64,000 bases of DNA from Comamonadaceae bacterium (GTDB taxonomy: Bacteria > Pseudomonadota > Gammaproteobacteria > Burkholderiales > Rhodocyclaceae). The position numbers and the translations under genes were made by a program. The stretch covers positions 62,001 to 126,000 of the forward strand of contig JANLJE010000038.1 in the NCBI GenBank assembly GCA_029255645.1. Reading direction: 5' to 3'. The notes under the pieces are model-generated. The model made no database searches. It was not told the origin of the DNA and saw nothing but the letters and a program-made list of their open reading frames with translations. Positions 35,097-44,664 of the stretch are shown here, piece after piece (positions within the stretch are counted from its first letter, which is position 1; each line of letters starts with the position of its first letter).

Positions 35097-36023
35097 TCAT
35101 TCAAGTTCCGACACCGGCTCCGGAGCGGCTTCTAGCGCCGCGGCGGGGGCGCTCAACGCGGCGCTGGCCGCCTGCAGCAGGGTCGCCCGGGTTTCCGGGG
35201 TTTCCAGGCTGATGCGGCCGAGGGCGCCGCTGCGGTAATCGGTGAGCAGGATCAAGGCGGCCTTTTCGATATCGAGCCCCCCTCCCTTGAGCCGGCAACC
35301 CCGGCGCGCGGCGATGGTTTCGATCAGGCTGGCCCCGTCGAGGCCGCGCACCGGGCATTTGTAGCGGGCGCTCAATAAGTCGCCGTAACGTTCGAGCAGC
35401 AGCCCGGCCAGGAAGGTGGCCACTTCTTCTTCGATGACCGCATTGGTGCCGATGGCGTGGCTGGCGGCGAGCATGTAGCCATCCGAATCATGCTCGATCC
35501 TGGGCCACATCAGGCCCGGCGTGTCGGTCAGGGTCATGCCCTTACCCAGGTCCAGGGTCTGCTGGGACTTGGTGATGGCAGGCTCGTCCCCCACCTTGGC
35601 CACCCGTTTTTTCAGCAGGGCATTCATCAGCGTCGATTTGCCGACGTTGGGAATGCCCATGATGATCATGCGCAAGGGCTTGGTGGGGTCGTTGCGATGC
35701 GGCGCCAGAGCGCGGCACAGGGCGGGAATGCGCCCGGGCTCGCCGGGATGCTTGCAGGACAGGGCAACCGCCTTGACCCCGGGCTGGCGGTTGTAGAACT
35801 CCAGCCAGGCCGCGGTGACGAGGGGGTCGGCCAGATCGGATTTATTCAGTACCTTGAGGCAGGGCCGCTGCCGGAAATCGCGCAGCTGACGGATCATGGG
35901 ATTGCAGCTTGCCTCGGGAATCCGGGCGTCGAGCACTTCGATGACGATATCGGTGCGGGCCAGGGTCTCGGCGGCCTTCTTGCGGGCCGTGGTCATGTGA
36001 CCGGGGAACCATTGGATGGGCAT
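35097..36023 (-). CDS. ylqF: Ribosome biogenesis GTPase YlqF/RbgA
   Basis: 308 aa with circularly permuted GTPase motifs: NKSD (G4) comes before GIPNVGKST (G1), followed by TDTPGLMWP (G3). N-terminal IQWFPGHMTTARK and DIVIEVLDARIPEAS are typical. RbgA-type proteins act in late 50S assembly. The C-terminal Ala/Glu-rich tail (about 30 residues) is poorly conserved. Confidence 0.93.
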   Translation of the reverse strand: MPIQWFPGHMTTARKKAAETLARTDIVIEVLDARIPEASCNPMIRQLRDFRQRPCLKVLNKSDLADPLVTAAWLEFYNRQPGVKAVALSCKHPGEPGRIPALCRALAPHRNDPTKPLRMIIMGIPNVGKSTLMNALLKKRVAKVGDEPAITKSQQTLDLGKGMTLTDTPGLMWPRIEHDSDGYMLAASHAIGTNAVIEEEVATFLAGLLLERYGDLLSARYKCPVRGLDGASLIETIAARRGCRLKGGGLDIEKAALILLTDYRSGALGRISLETPETRATLLQAASAALSAPAAALEAAPEPVSELE

Positions 36024-36168
36024 GGTGTTTTCCTGCCAACTTTGAATGGCCGGATTATCGCACCACCCTTCGCTGATCCCTACCTTCTCCGCGCCAGCCC
36101 TTCCAGTCCCCAGGCTGCGCCCTTACAATCGAGCTTCTTTTTCTGCCCGGCTCCGGCCTCATGCCATC

Positions 36169-39021
36169 TTGACTGCAAGCACCCCGACTCTCCCTTACAG
36201 CCTCAAGATTAAAATCGTTCTGACCGTGAGCCTGCTGGCCGTGCTGTTACTCGGTCTCCAGGCCCTGGCGCAAATCATTCTGCTGCGCCCTGAATACCAG
36301 CACATGGTCGAATCCCAGATCCACACCCTGGTGGAGCAAACGGGCCGCAGTCTGGACGAGAAGATTGCGCTGCGGATGCAGGCCCTGGAAAAATCAGCCC
36401 GGCACTTTCCCCCCCAGCCCCTCACCCCCATCCGGGAGGCGGCACTGGAGGGCCAGCTCAGGGAAATGAACGCGCTGTTGTCGCTGTTTGACGATTTGTA
36501 CATCTTCGATACCAAGGGCCACCTGCTTGCCGACTGGCCTCGCGTGCCCGGACGCCGGGGGCTGGACATGTCGGAGCGGCAATACGTCCGCCAGGTCATC
36601 CAGGAACGGCGCTCCCATATTTCCGAGCCGATCCTGGGGCGCATCACCCGGCAGCCCCTGATCATCCTCTCCACGCCCCTCTTCGACGAGCAGGGTGAAC
36701 TGCTGGGCATCCTGGCCGGGGTCATCAACCTGTTCAAGGCCAATATCCTGGGAGAGTTGCGCGATGTGCGCATCGGCAACAGCGGTTATTTCATGCTCAC
36801 CCACCCCGACGGCCAGGTCATCATGCACCCGGACCCGGAACGCATCCTCCAGCCGCTGCCTGAAGCCGATGCCGGGCTCCTGCCCCAAGCCGGCGAAGCC
36901 CTCGCCAACAAGGTCAGGCAGATCAACCTCCTGGACCGCCCTGCCGCCCTGGTCGCCCGCTACCCGATGCAGAGCACTCACTGGCTGCTGACGGCCATCT
37001 ATCCGGTCGAAGAAACCTACAAGCCGGTGGAACGCATCACGCACTTCATCCTGACCATCGCCCTGGTGCTGTGCCTGCTCACCGTGCCGCTGATCTGGCT
37101 GATCGCCCAGCGCCTTCTCCACCCCCTGGAGGCGCTGACCCGGCAGATCCGCAACCTCGCCCAGCAGCACAAGCCCGGCCGGGTGAGCGCCGGGGGCAGC
37201 GAGGAAATCGAAGAGCTGGCACTGACCTTCAACGACTTCATGGACCGGATCGAAACCGCCGAACAGCACATCCGGGTGCATGAGCAGCGCCTCTCCCTGG
37301 TGCTGGAAACCGCCAGCGACGGCATCTGGGACTGGGACTTGGTGCACGACGATTTCCTCGGCAATCAGGCCCTGGCCCAGATGCTGGGGCTGGCGCAGGA
37401 CGGCCCGGTCGCCACCACCCCGGCCCAGATCGCCACCCACCTGCTCGACGAGGAGCGCCCCTCGGTGCGCCGGGCCATCATCGACTGCCTCAAGGGCAAG
37501 ACCGAGATGTATTACTCGGAGCACCGGCTGCGCCGCGCCGACGGCAAGATCATCTGGGTACTGGAGCGCGGCCGGGTGGTGGAGCGCAGCCCGGACGGGC
37601 GCGCCCTGCGCATGGTCGGATCGTTCTCCGACATCACCGTGCAGAAAAACAACGAAGAACGCATCCGGGTCATGGCCTTCTACGACGCCCTCACCGGCCT
37701 GCCCAACCGCAGCTTGCTCGAAGAGCGCACGGAAGCCAGCATGCAGCGGGTCAAGGATCAGCGCAGCCAGCTGGCCCTGCTGTTCGTGGACCTGGACCAT
37801 TTCAAGAACATCAATGATTCCCTCGGCCACTTCACCGGCGACCTGCTGCTCCAGGCCGTGGCCCAGCGCCTGTCCCGGCTGGTGGGAGACAAGGGCTTCT
37901 CCCACCTGGCCGGGGAAAACGGCCTGGTAAGCCGCCTGGGCGGCGACGAGTTCGTGGTCGTGCTGCCCCACATCAACCCGGAGCAGGCCGCCGACCTGGC
38001 CCGGCGCATCCTCTACGAAGGCGGCAAGCCCTACCAGGTGGAAGCGCGCCAGCTCACCATCACCCCGAGCATTGGCATCAGCATTTTCCCCGACGACGCC
38101 AGCGACTTCGAGACCCTGCTGCGCCACGCCGACATCGCCATGTACCGGGCCAAGGAAGAAGGCCGCCACCATTTCTGCTTCTTCACCCCGGAAATGAACG
38201 AAATGGCCTGCCAGCGTCTGGAACTGGAAAGCGCCATGCGCGAAGGATTGAGCAAGGGGGAATTCTCTGTGCACTACCAGCCCCAGGTGGCGCTCCAGAG
38301 CGGCCGCATCATCGGCCTCGAAGCCCTGGCCCGCTGGCACAACCCGGAGTTGGGGGCGGTGCCGCCCGCGGTCTTCATTCCCGTGGCAGAAGATTCGGGC
38401 CTCATTGCCCCGCTCGGAGATTTCGTCCTCAAAGCCGCCTGCGCCCAGGCCCGGGCCCTGCAGGATGCCGGCCTGCCCCCGATGGTGATGGCGGTGAACC
38501 TCTCCGGCGCCCAGTTCCGCCACCCCACCCTGCCCAGCCTGGTGGCCGATACCCTCGCGGCCAGCGGCCTGGCGCCGCAATGGCTGGAGCTCGAACTGAC
38601 CGAAGGGGTGCTGATGGAAGACACGACGAGTGCCATCCAGATGCTGGGCCACCTCAAAACCATGGGGGTGCGCATTGCCATCGACGATTTCGGCACCGGC
38701 TACTCCTCGCTCGCTTACCTGAAGTCGTTCCCGATCGACAAGCTCAAGATCGATCGCTCCTTCGTCGCCGACCTGGAGGACAACCCCCAGGATCAGGCCA
38801 TCATCCGCGCCATCATCAGCCTGGCCCACAGCCTGGGAATGGAAGTGATTGCCGAGGGCGTGGAAAACCTGGCCCAGTTGCAGCAACTGCAAGGCTATGG
38901 CTGCGACGAGTATCAGGGCTACTTCTGCGCCCGCCCCCTGCCCGCCGCCGGACTCGAAGCGTGGCTCTCCACCGCCCGCTGTCCGAGCCAGGCCCCGGCC
39001 CGGCCCGATCGTGCGCTCTGA
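36169..39021 (+). CDS. Membrane dCACHE-HAMP-PAS-GGDEF-EAL protein
   Basis: About 950 aa from a proposed TTG at 36169; an ATG at 36046 would give 991 aa, but a TACAAT -10-like box at 36124 favours the later start. TM1 KIVLTVSLLAVLLLGLQALA, an extracytoplasmic dCACHE domain (YIFDTKGHLLADWPRV, DMSERQYVRQVI), TM2 (FILTIALVLCLLTVPL), HAMP, PAS, GGDEF with LGGDEF, and EAL (LEALARW, DDFGTGYSSL) are all visible. It senses a small ligand outside and controls c-di-GMP. Convergent with the next EAL gene. Confidence 0.9.
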   Translation: MTASTPTLPYSLKIKIVLTVSLLAVLLLGLQALAQIILLRPEYQHMVESQIHTLVEQTGRSLDEKIALRMQALEKSARHFPPQPLTPIREAALEGQLREMNALLSLFDDLYIFDTKGHLLADWPRVPGRRGLDMSERQYVRQVIQERRSHISEPILGRITRQPLIILSTPLFDEQGELLGILAGVINLFKANILGELRDVRIGNSGYFMLTHPDGQVIMHPDPERILQPLPEADAGLLPQAGEALANKVRQINLLDRPAALVARYPMQSTHWLLTAIYPVEETYKPVERITHFILTIALVLCLLTVPLIWLIAQRLLHPLEALTRQIRNLAQQHKPGRVSAGGSEEIEELALTFNDFMDRIETAEQHIRVHEQRLSLVLETASDGIWDWDLVHDDFLGNQALAQMLGLAQDGPVATTPAQIATHLLDEERPSVRRAIIDCLKGKTEMYYSEHRLRRADGKIIWVLERGRVVERSPDGRALRMVGSFSDITVQKNNEERIRVMAFYDALTGLPNRSLLEERTEASMQRVKDQRSQLALLFVDLDHFKNINDSLGHFTGDLLLQAVAQRLSRLVGDKGFSHLAGENGLVSRLGGDEFVVVLPHINPEQAADLARRILYEGGKPYQVEARQLTITPSIGISIFPDDASDFETLLRHADIAMYRAKEEGRHHFCFFTPEMNEMACQRLELESAMREGLSKGEFSVHYQPQVALQSGRIIGLEALARWHNPELGAVPPAVFIPVAEDSGLIAPLGDFVLKAACAQARALQDAGLPPMVMAVNLSGAQFRHPTLPSLVADTLAASGLAPQWLELELTEGVLMEDTTSAIQMLGHLKTMGVRIAIDDFGTGYSSLAYLKSFPIDKLKIDRSFVADLEDNPQDQAIIRAIISLAHSLGMEVIAEGVENLAQLQQLQGYGCDEYQGYFCARPLPAAGLEAWLSTARCPSQAPARPDRAL

Positions 39022-39054
39022 AAAAAGCCTCCGGGCCGAATCCGCCGGCCTTTC

Positions 39055-41409
39055 TCAGCCCTGCTGCAACTGCTTGAGGAAATCCTCGATCGGCATGGGC
39101 CGGCCATAGAGATAGCCCTGCAGCAGCATCTCCCCCCGGGCAGTGAGGAAGCTGGCCTGATCCGGCGTTTCCACCCCTTCTGCCACCACCTTCAGGCGCA
39201 AATGCCGGGCCACGGACAAGATCACATCCACCAGGGCCGCATCGCTGGGGTTTTCCGGCGCGTCCTGGACGAAGGACTTGTCAATCTTCAGCTCGTTCAA
39301 GGGCAGGCGCTTCAGGTAGGAAAGCGAAGAGTAGCCGGTGCCAAAATCGTCGATGGAAAAATGAATCCCCAGGGCCCTGAGCTCGCTCATGGTGGCCGCA
39401 GTCTGGTGCACGTTGTCGATCACCAGGCCCTCGGTCACTTCCAGGGTCAGGTAGTTCGGATCGGCCCCGGTCTGGGCCAGCACCTGCTTGACCCGCTGCA
39501 CGAAATCCGGGCGATGGAACTGGCGCGGGCTGACATTCACCGAGATGCGCAGCGACTCATGCTGCATGGCCGGGTGGTTGAGCAGGCGGCACGCCTCTTC
39601 CAGCACCCAGTCGCCCAGCGCCAGGATCACGCCACTTTCCTCTGCCACCGGGATAAAAACGACCGGGGACACCATGCCCTGCTCCGGATGCAGCCAGCGC
39701 AACAGGGCTTCGCCGCCGCGCACTTTGCCCTCCTGATCCACCTGGGGCTGGATGTAGACCTGCATCTGGCCCCGCGCCAGGGCCTGGCGCAGATCCCCTT
39801 CCATGGAGAAACGGGCCTCCACCCGGGCCTGCATGCCGGGCTCGAAGAAGCGCACCTGATTGCGCCCTGCCGCCTTGGCCTGGTGCATCGCGGTATCAGC
39901 AAACTTGATCAGATCCAAGGCGGTGTTGCGCTGCGTCGAGGGAAACAGGCTGATGCCGATACTGGCGCTCAGACTCACTTCCCCGGCACCGAGACTGATG
40001 GGCTGGGCCAGACAGAGGCGGATACGCTCACCCACGGAACGGGCCTGTCTCACGGCCAGATGCTCCTGCCTCGTCAGCTGGGGTAGCAGCACCCCATATT
40101 CATCGCCAGAAAAGCGCGCCACCGTGTCGGCATCCCCCAGCACGGCGCGAATGCGGCGAGCGCATTCCTGCAACACCTGGTCGCCCACCTCGTGGCCCCG
40201 GGCATCGTTCAGCGTATTGAAACCATCCAGATCCACGAACAGCACCGCCCCGTAGACCCGGCTGTGCTGGGCCGCCGCAAGGGCGGTTTCCAGGCGGTCG
40301 AGGTAGAGGCGCCGGTTGGGCAGGCCGGTGAGAGGATCGAAATAGGCGAGCTGCTCGATTTCGGCCTCGGCCCGCTTGTGCTCGGTGATGTCGCGCCCCA
40401 CCACCACCAGCCCCTTGCGCCTGCCGTCGGCGTGAAAGAGCGGCACCTTGATGATGTCGAAAATCCTGGCCTGCGCATCGGGGACGCGAATCACCTCTTC
40501 ACACCGCACCATCTGCCGGGCCTGCCACGCTTGTTCGTCGGAAACCACGCAATCCATGAAGGCTTCCCGGTGGAAATCCTGGTAGCGGGCCAGCTCCTGG
40601 TCGGTCTTGCCGCGGTAATCCACATGCTCGAGACCAAACAGTTTCAGGTCGAAGGCATTGGCCAGCTGCCAGCGCCCCTGACCATCCTTGAAACAGACGA
40701 TGTCGGGCATGGCCTCAATCAGGGTGGTCAGCTGCTCTTCCCGGTGGATCAGGGTCGCCTCGGCTCTGCTGCGCCGCAGCATCGAGGCCATCAACATCAG
40801 GATCACCGCCAGTGCCAGGACCAGCCCGGCAATGAAGTAATCGCGTTCGCGCAGGTGGTCCGCCTCGAGCCGCTCCGTGTAGCTCGCCACGGCCTGCTCC
40901 AGGCGCTGCTGGTAACGGCGCTGCTCATCGAGCGACACCGCCCGGTTCGTCACATCGTGGATGATGGAAAACAGCACCTGCCGGCCGCTTTCCAGGATCA
41001 CCGGGGAGGAATGGACCTCCACGGTGCGCAGCGCCCCATTGGCGAGGCGATGGGGAAAGATGAAGTAGTTGCGCGCTTCGGCCCGGGCCCGCTGCCGCTC
41101 GGCCATCACGGCCTCGGGTTCGAGGGCGTTGATCTGCTGGATGGTCATGCGGCGCAAGGTCGCCACCGGGTAACCGTAAAAATCCCCGGCAGCCTGGTTG
41201 GCATCGACGATTTCGCCGGTTTCCGGGTCCACCAACAACATGATGGAAGCGTGGCGCTGAAAGAGCGTGGACAACAGATCACCCCGGGCCATGACCATGG
41301 CCAGGGAAACCGGCACCGCCACCAGCAGCGCCAGCAGCAGCGCCACCAGCAGCGCCAACTTGCGCCCGGCATGCCGCCCTGCACGCCTCAAACTTGAAAA
41401 AACCAGCAT
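39055..41409 (-). CDS. Membrane PAS-PAS-GGDEF-EAL protein with degenerate GGDEF
   Basis: 784 aa from ATG 41409 with GAGGAAGAC upstream; a GTG further up is less likely. TM1 LALLVALLLALLVAVPVSLA, a periplasmic PAS-like region, TM2 (YFIAGLVLALAVILMLMA), a second PAS, GGDEF with the motif FSGDEY in place of GGDEF, and EAL with EALLRW and DDFGTGYSSL. The altered active site suggests weak or no cyclase activity, so it probably acts mainly as a phosphodiesterase. Not an operon with its neighbours. Confidence 0.88.
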   Translation of the reverse strand: MLVFSSLRRAGRHAGRKLALLVALLLALLVAVPVSLAMVMARGDLLSTLFQRHASIMLLVDPETGEIVDANQAAGDFYGYPVATLRRMTIQQINALEPEAVMAERQRARAEARNYFIFPHRLANGALRTVEVHSSPVILESGRQVLFSIIHDVTNRAVSLDEQRRYQQRLEQAVASYTERLEADHLRERDYFIAGLVLALAVILMLMASMLRRSRAEATLIHREEQLTTLIEAMPDIVCFKDGQGRWQLANAFDLKLFGLEHVDYRGKTDQELARYQDFHREAFMDCVVSDEQAWQARQMVRCEEVIRVPDAQARIFDIIKVPLFHADGRRKGLVVVGRDITEHKRAEAEIEQLAYFDPLTGLPNRRLYLDRLETALAAAQHSRVYGAVLFVDLDGFNTLNDARGHEVGDQVLQECARRIRAVLGDADTVARFSGDEYGVLLPQLTRQEHLAVRQARSVGERIRLCLAQPISLGAGEVSLSASIGISLFPSTQRNTALDLIKFADTAMHQAKAAGRNQVRFFEPGMQARVEARFSMEGDLRQALARGQMQVYIQPQVDQEGKVRGGEALLRWLHPEQGMVSPVVFIPVAEESGVILALGDWVLEEACRLLNHPAMQHESLRISVNVSPRQFHRPDFVQRVKQVLAQTGADPNYLTLEVTEGLVIDNVHQTAATMSELRALGIHFSIDDFGTGYSSLSYLKRLPLNELKIDKSFVQDAPENPSDAALVDVILSVARHLRLKVVAEGVETPDQASFLTARGEMLLQGYLYGRPMPIEDFLKQLQQG

Positions 41410-41603
41410 TCCGTCTTCCTCAGCAATGTGCCGCCTCCTCTCGCGGGGACCCCCAAGGCAACCGGGACGATACACCGTACCCCCTACGAAAGTAATAGAC
41501 CACCTCCCTGAAAGACTGGGAGAAACGCCGTTCCCCGACGCGACAGCAGCAGCATGGCCGGAGAACGTTACAATCTTTGCCTTTGTTTGATTACGAAAAG
41601 ATC

Positions 41604-42161
41604 ATGGCTCTCAAGGCAACCATCTACAAGGCGGAACTCCAGCTTTCCGACCTGGACCGGCAGCACTACGGCAGCTACAGCCTGACCCTGGCCCGCCACC
41701 CCTCCGAAACCGATGAGCGGATGATGGTGCGCCTGCTGGCCTTTGCCCTTCATGCAAGCGAACACCTGAGCTTCTGCAAGGGAATTTCCGACGAAGATGA
41801 GCCGGATTTATGGGAAATCGACCTGGGCGGCAATCTGGAACGCTGGATCGAAGTCGGCCTGCCCGAAGAAAAGCGCATCCGCAAGGCCTGCGGCCGGGCC
41901 CGCCAGGTCGTGGTCATCACTTATAGCGGCCGCACCGCCGAGCTGTGGTGGCAACAGAACCAGGCCGCCCTGGCCAGGCAGGACAAACTCACGGTACTGC
42001 AACTGCCGGCCGCCCAGAGCCAGGCCCTGGCAGCCCTGGCGGAACGGACCATGAACCTGACCTGCACCCTCCAGGAAGGGCAGATCTGGCTCTCCTCCGG
42101 CCCGAGGGACCTTCAGCTCGAACCCCGCTACCTGCAGCGCCAGACACGAGGCGCGGACTGA
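41604..42161 (+). CDS. yaeQ: YaeQ family protein
   Basis: 185 aa from ATG 41604 (the longer frame from 41577 lacks a conserved start). MALKATIYKAELQLSDLDR, HPSETDERMMVRLLAFALHA and the late YSGRTAELWW match YaeQ, a nuclease-like fold (PD-(D/E)XK) protein of unclear function in proteobacteria. A separate gene, divergent from the preceding GGDEF-EAL gene. Confidence 0.9.
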   Translation: MALKATIYKAELQLSDLDRQHYGSYSLTLARHPSETDERMMVRLLAFALHASEHLSFCKGISDEDEPDLWEIDLGGNLERWIEVGLPEEKRIRKACGRARQVVVITYSGRTAELWWQQNQAALARQDKLTVLQLPAAQSQALAALAERTMNLTCTLQEGQIWLSSGPRDLQLEPRYLQRQTRGAD

Positions 42162-42178
42162 CCATCAAGCCGGATACC

Positions 42179-42287
42179 GGTGGCCCTCAACGGTGGCCCT
42201 CAACCGGAAGCCTCGACGGTGGCCCTCAACCGGCGGCCCTCAACCGGCGGTCCTCAACCGGCGATCCTTACCCGGCGGCCCTTATCT
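42179..42287. repeat. 14-bp degenerate tandem repeats between yaeQ and creA
   Basis: About eight units of the type GGCGGCCCTCAACC (exact-length copies at 42192, 42218, 42232, 42246 and 42260, one 12-bp and one 13-bp unit, a diverged last one). They fill the convergent gap between the yaeQ stop (42161) and the creA stop (42282). Confidence 0.85.
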
Positions 42288-42770
42288 TGCGCCCGGCCAG
42301 GGCTGCACCGGCACGCTCGAGATCGCATTGCCTGGCGCACCGGAAATGATCTTGCGGCTGATCCCGAGATAAACCAGCACCTTGCGTTTTGTGTCGTAGA
42401 GCCGGTGGATCTGGGTTTCCTTGAACAACAAGGAAGTATCCTCGCTGAACACGACTTCACGCGCCGGCAGTTTTTCCGGCAGGACGATCGGGCCGGTCTG
42501 GCGGCAGGCAATCGAAAACTGGGAGGGGTCCTCCGCCAGCCCAAGACTGCCCTTGATCCCCCCCGTGCGCGCCTGGCTGACATGACAAGTCACGCCGGGA
42601 ATCTTCGGGTCGTCGTAGGCATAGACGCAAACCCGGTGGTTGGCGCCAATCAATTTCCATTCCGTGGTCGTGCAGCCGATTTCCTCGGCCGCTACCGGCA
42701 GGGCTGGCAGGGCAAGCAAGGCAAGACACAGGGTGAGTGCTGGGCGCATGGCAATCCTCATGGAAGTCAT
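42282..42770 (-). CDS. creA: CreA family secreted protein
   Basis: 162 aa from ATG 42770; GAAGAGGA lies upstream. Signal peptide ALTLCLALLALPALPVAAEE. CHVSQARTGGIKGSLGLAEDPSQFSIACRQTGP and FKETQIHRLYD are the CreA family signature. Conserved but of unknown function; predicted periplasmic. It follows lipA on the same strand with a 16-bp gap and may be read from it. Confidence 0.92.
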   Translation of the reverse strand: MTSMRIAMRPALTLCLALLALPALPVAAEEIGCTTTEWKLIGANHRVCVYAYDDPKIPGVTCHVSQARTGGIKGSLGLAEDPSQFSIACRQTGPIVLPEKLPAREVVFSEDTSLLFKETQIHRLYDTKRKVLVYLGISRKIISGAPGNAISSVPVQPWPGAR

Positions 42771-42786
42771 CTGGAAGTCCTCTTCT

Positions 42787-43728
42787 TCATACGCCCGCCG
42801 CGTGGGCCTGCTGATCCGCCCAGTAGGAGCTTCTGACCATGGGGGCGCAGGCGGCGCCGGCAAAGCCCATCCGCCTTGCCTCTGCCTCGTACATTTTGAA
42901 GGTGTCCGGCGGCACGTAGCGGGTGACGGGCAGGTGGTGGCCGGAAGGGGCGAGGTATTGGCCGATGGTGAGCATTTCCACAGCATGGGCGCGCAGGTCG
43001 CGCATCACGTCGAGGATTTCCGCATCGGTTTCGCCCAGGCCCACCATCAGCCCGGACTTGGTGGGAATGTGCGGGTAGCGGGCCTTGAAGGCCTTCAGGA
43101 ACTGCAGGGAATGCTCGTAATCGGCGCCGGGCCGGGCCTGTTTGTAGAGGCGGGGCACGGTTTCCAGATTGTGGTTGAGCACGTCTGGCAGGCTCTGGCC
43201 GAGGCTGTCGATGGCGATTTCCAGGCGGCCGCGAAAGTCGGGCACCAGGGTTTCGATGGTGGTGCCGGGGCTACTCGCCCGCACGGCGCGGATCACGTCC
43301 ACGAAGTGCTGGGCACCGCCATCGCGCAGGTCGTCCCGGTCCACGCTGGTGATGACGACATAGCGCAGTTTCAGCCGGGCGACGGATTCGGCCAGGTGTC
43401 CGGGTTCGTTTGCGTCCGGCGGCAGGGGCTTGCCGTGGCCGACATCGCAAAAGGGGCAGCGGCGGGTGCAGATGTCGCCCAGGATCATGAAGGTGGCGGT
43501 GCCGCGGCCGAAGCATTCGCCGATGTTGGGGCAGGCCGCCTCCTCGCAGACCGTGTGCAGCTTCTGCTCGCGCAGCATGCGCTTGATTTCGCCGAAACGG
43601 CCGCCTTCATTGCCGGCCTTGACGCGGATCCAGCCCGGCTTTCTCAGGGGATCATCCACGGGGACGATCTTGATGGGAATGCGGGCGGTTTTTTGTTCGC
43701 CCTTTTGCTTGACGCCTTGTTCGGCCAT
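42787..43728 (-). CDS. lipA: Lipoyl synthase
   Basis: 313 aa from ATG 43728. Radical SAM enzyme inserting two sulfurs into octanoyl groups. [12 protein letters not shown] provides the auxiliary-cluster Cys residues and CTRRCPFC the SAM-cluster C-x3-C-x2-C. C-terminal [10 protein letters not shown] fits. It is the last gene of dacC-dat-ybeD-lipB-lipA, 7 bp after lipB. Confidence 0.97.
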   Translation of the reverse strand: MAEQGVKQKGEQKTARIPIKIVPVDDPLRKPGWIRVKAGNEGGRFGEIKRMLREQKLHTVCEEAACPNIGECFGRGTATFMILGDICTRRCPFCDVGHGKPLPPDANEPGHLAESVARLKLRYVVITSVDRDDLRDGGAQHFVDVIRAVRASSPGTTIETLVPDFRGRLEIAIDSLGQSLPDVLNHNLETVPRLYKQARPGADYEHSLQFLKAFKARYPHIPTKSGLMVGLGETDAEILDVMRDLRAHAVEMLTIGQYLAPSGHHLPVTRYVPPDTFKMYEAEARRMGFAGAACAPMVRSSYWADQQAHAAGV

Positions 43729-43735
43729 TTCGCGC

Positions 43736-44359
43736 TTACTCCGGTTGCAATTGTTGCAGCAAATGCTGGCAAAGGGCCTCTGCCGCCTCTTGGGGGGTGA
43801 GGGAAACATGGTGATCGCGGGTCTGGGTGACGGCCAGGCCCGCATAGCCGCAGGGGTTGATGGCGGCAAAGGGGGAGAGATCCATGTCCACGTTGAGGCT
43901 GAGGCCATGATAGGTGCAGCCGTTCCTGACCTTGAGGCCCAGGGCGGCGATCTTGGCGCCTTCGCCGGCGGCGCCCAGATAGACGCCAGGGGCGCAGGCG
44001 CGGCGATTCACGGTGAGGCCCTGTGCGGCGAGCAGGTCGATGATGGCCTGCTCGATCTTGCCGACCATCTCCCGCACCTTGAGCTGCATGCGGTGCAGGT
44101 CGAGCAGCAGGTAGATCACCACCTGGCCGGGGCCGTGATAGGTGACCTGACCGCCCCGGTCGATCTTGACGACGGGGATGCCGATGTCGCGGAGCAGATG
44201 TTCGGGCTTGCCGGCCTGGCCCAGGGTGAAGACGGGCGGGTGCTCGACGATCCAGAACTCATCCGGGGTGGCTGGGGTGCGCCCGGCCGTGAAGGCCTGC
44301 ATGGCCTCCCAGGTGGGCACATAGTCCACCCGGCCCAGGCGGCGGATTTCAACCGCCAT
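43736..44359 (-). CDS. lipB: Octanoyltransferase
   Basis: 207 aa. It transfers octanoate from ACP to lipoyl domains. [25 protein letters not shown] is the active-site signature; [22 protein letters not shown] has the catalytic Lys, and ACAPGVY lies between them. Two bp after ybeD and 7 bp before lipA. Confidence 0.97.
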   Translation of the reverse strand: MAVEIRRLGRVDYVPTWEAMQAFTAGRTPATPDEFWIVEHPPVFTLGQAGKPEHLLRDIGIPVVKIDRGGQVTYHGPGQVVIYLLLDLHRMQLKVREMVGKIEQAIIDLLAAQGLTVNRRACAPGVYLGAAGEGAKIAALGLKVRNGCTYHGLSLNVDMDLSPFAAINPCGYAGLAVTQTRDHHVSLTPQEAAEALCQHLLQQLQPE

Positions 44360-44361
44360 GT

Positions 44362-44664
44362 TCAGAGGACGATCTGGATCAGCGGATGCCCGCTCAGCTC
44401 CCTGTACAGGGCGTCGAGCATGGCGCGGGAGGTGGCCGTCACCGTGCAGGTGAGGCTGACGTACTTGCCGCCGGAACTGGCGCGCATTTCCATGCTGGCG
44501 GCGACGAAGGCCGGGTCGTGGCGGGTGACGATTTCGAGCACCGTCGGCGCCAGATTGGCTTCGGCCTTGCCCATGATCTTCAGGGGAAAGGCCGAGGGGT
44601 ATTCAATCAGGGAATCCAGTCCGGAACGCTGTCCGGCAAGGGAGTTCAGCGCTTTGTCAGTCAT
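44362..44664 (-). CDS. ybeD: YbeD/DUF493 family protein
   Basis: 100 aa. [35 protein letters not shown] and [22 protein letters not shown] match the YbeD fold (ACT-like). In E. coli ybeD lies between dacA and lipB, as here. Overlaps dat by 8 bp. Function uncertain; proposed regulator of lipoate or other small-molecule metabolism. Confidence 0.93.
   Translation of the reverse strand: MTDKALNSLAGQRSGLDSLIEYPSAFPLKIMGKAEANLAPTVLEIVTRHDPAFVAASMEMRASSGGKYVSLTCTVTATSRAMLDALYRELSGHPLIQIVL

Noticed and set aside
39022-39054. Terminator between the two convergent EAL genes
   Set aside because: A short GGCCG/CGGCC pairing with A/T runs exists, but the stem is only 5 bp and the T-run is displaced; too weak to call.
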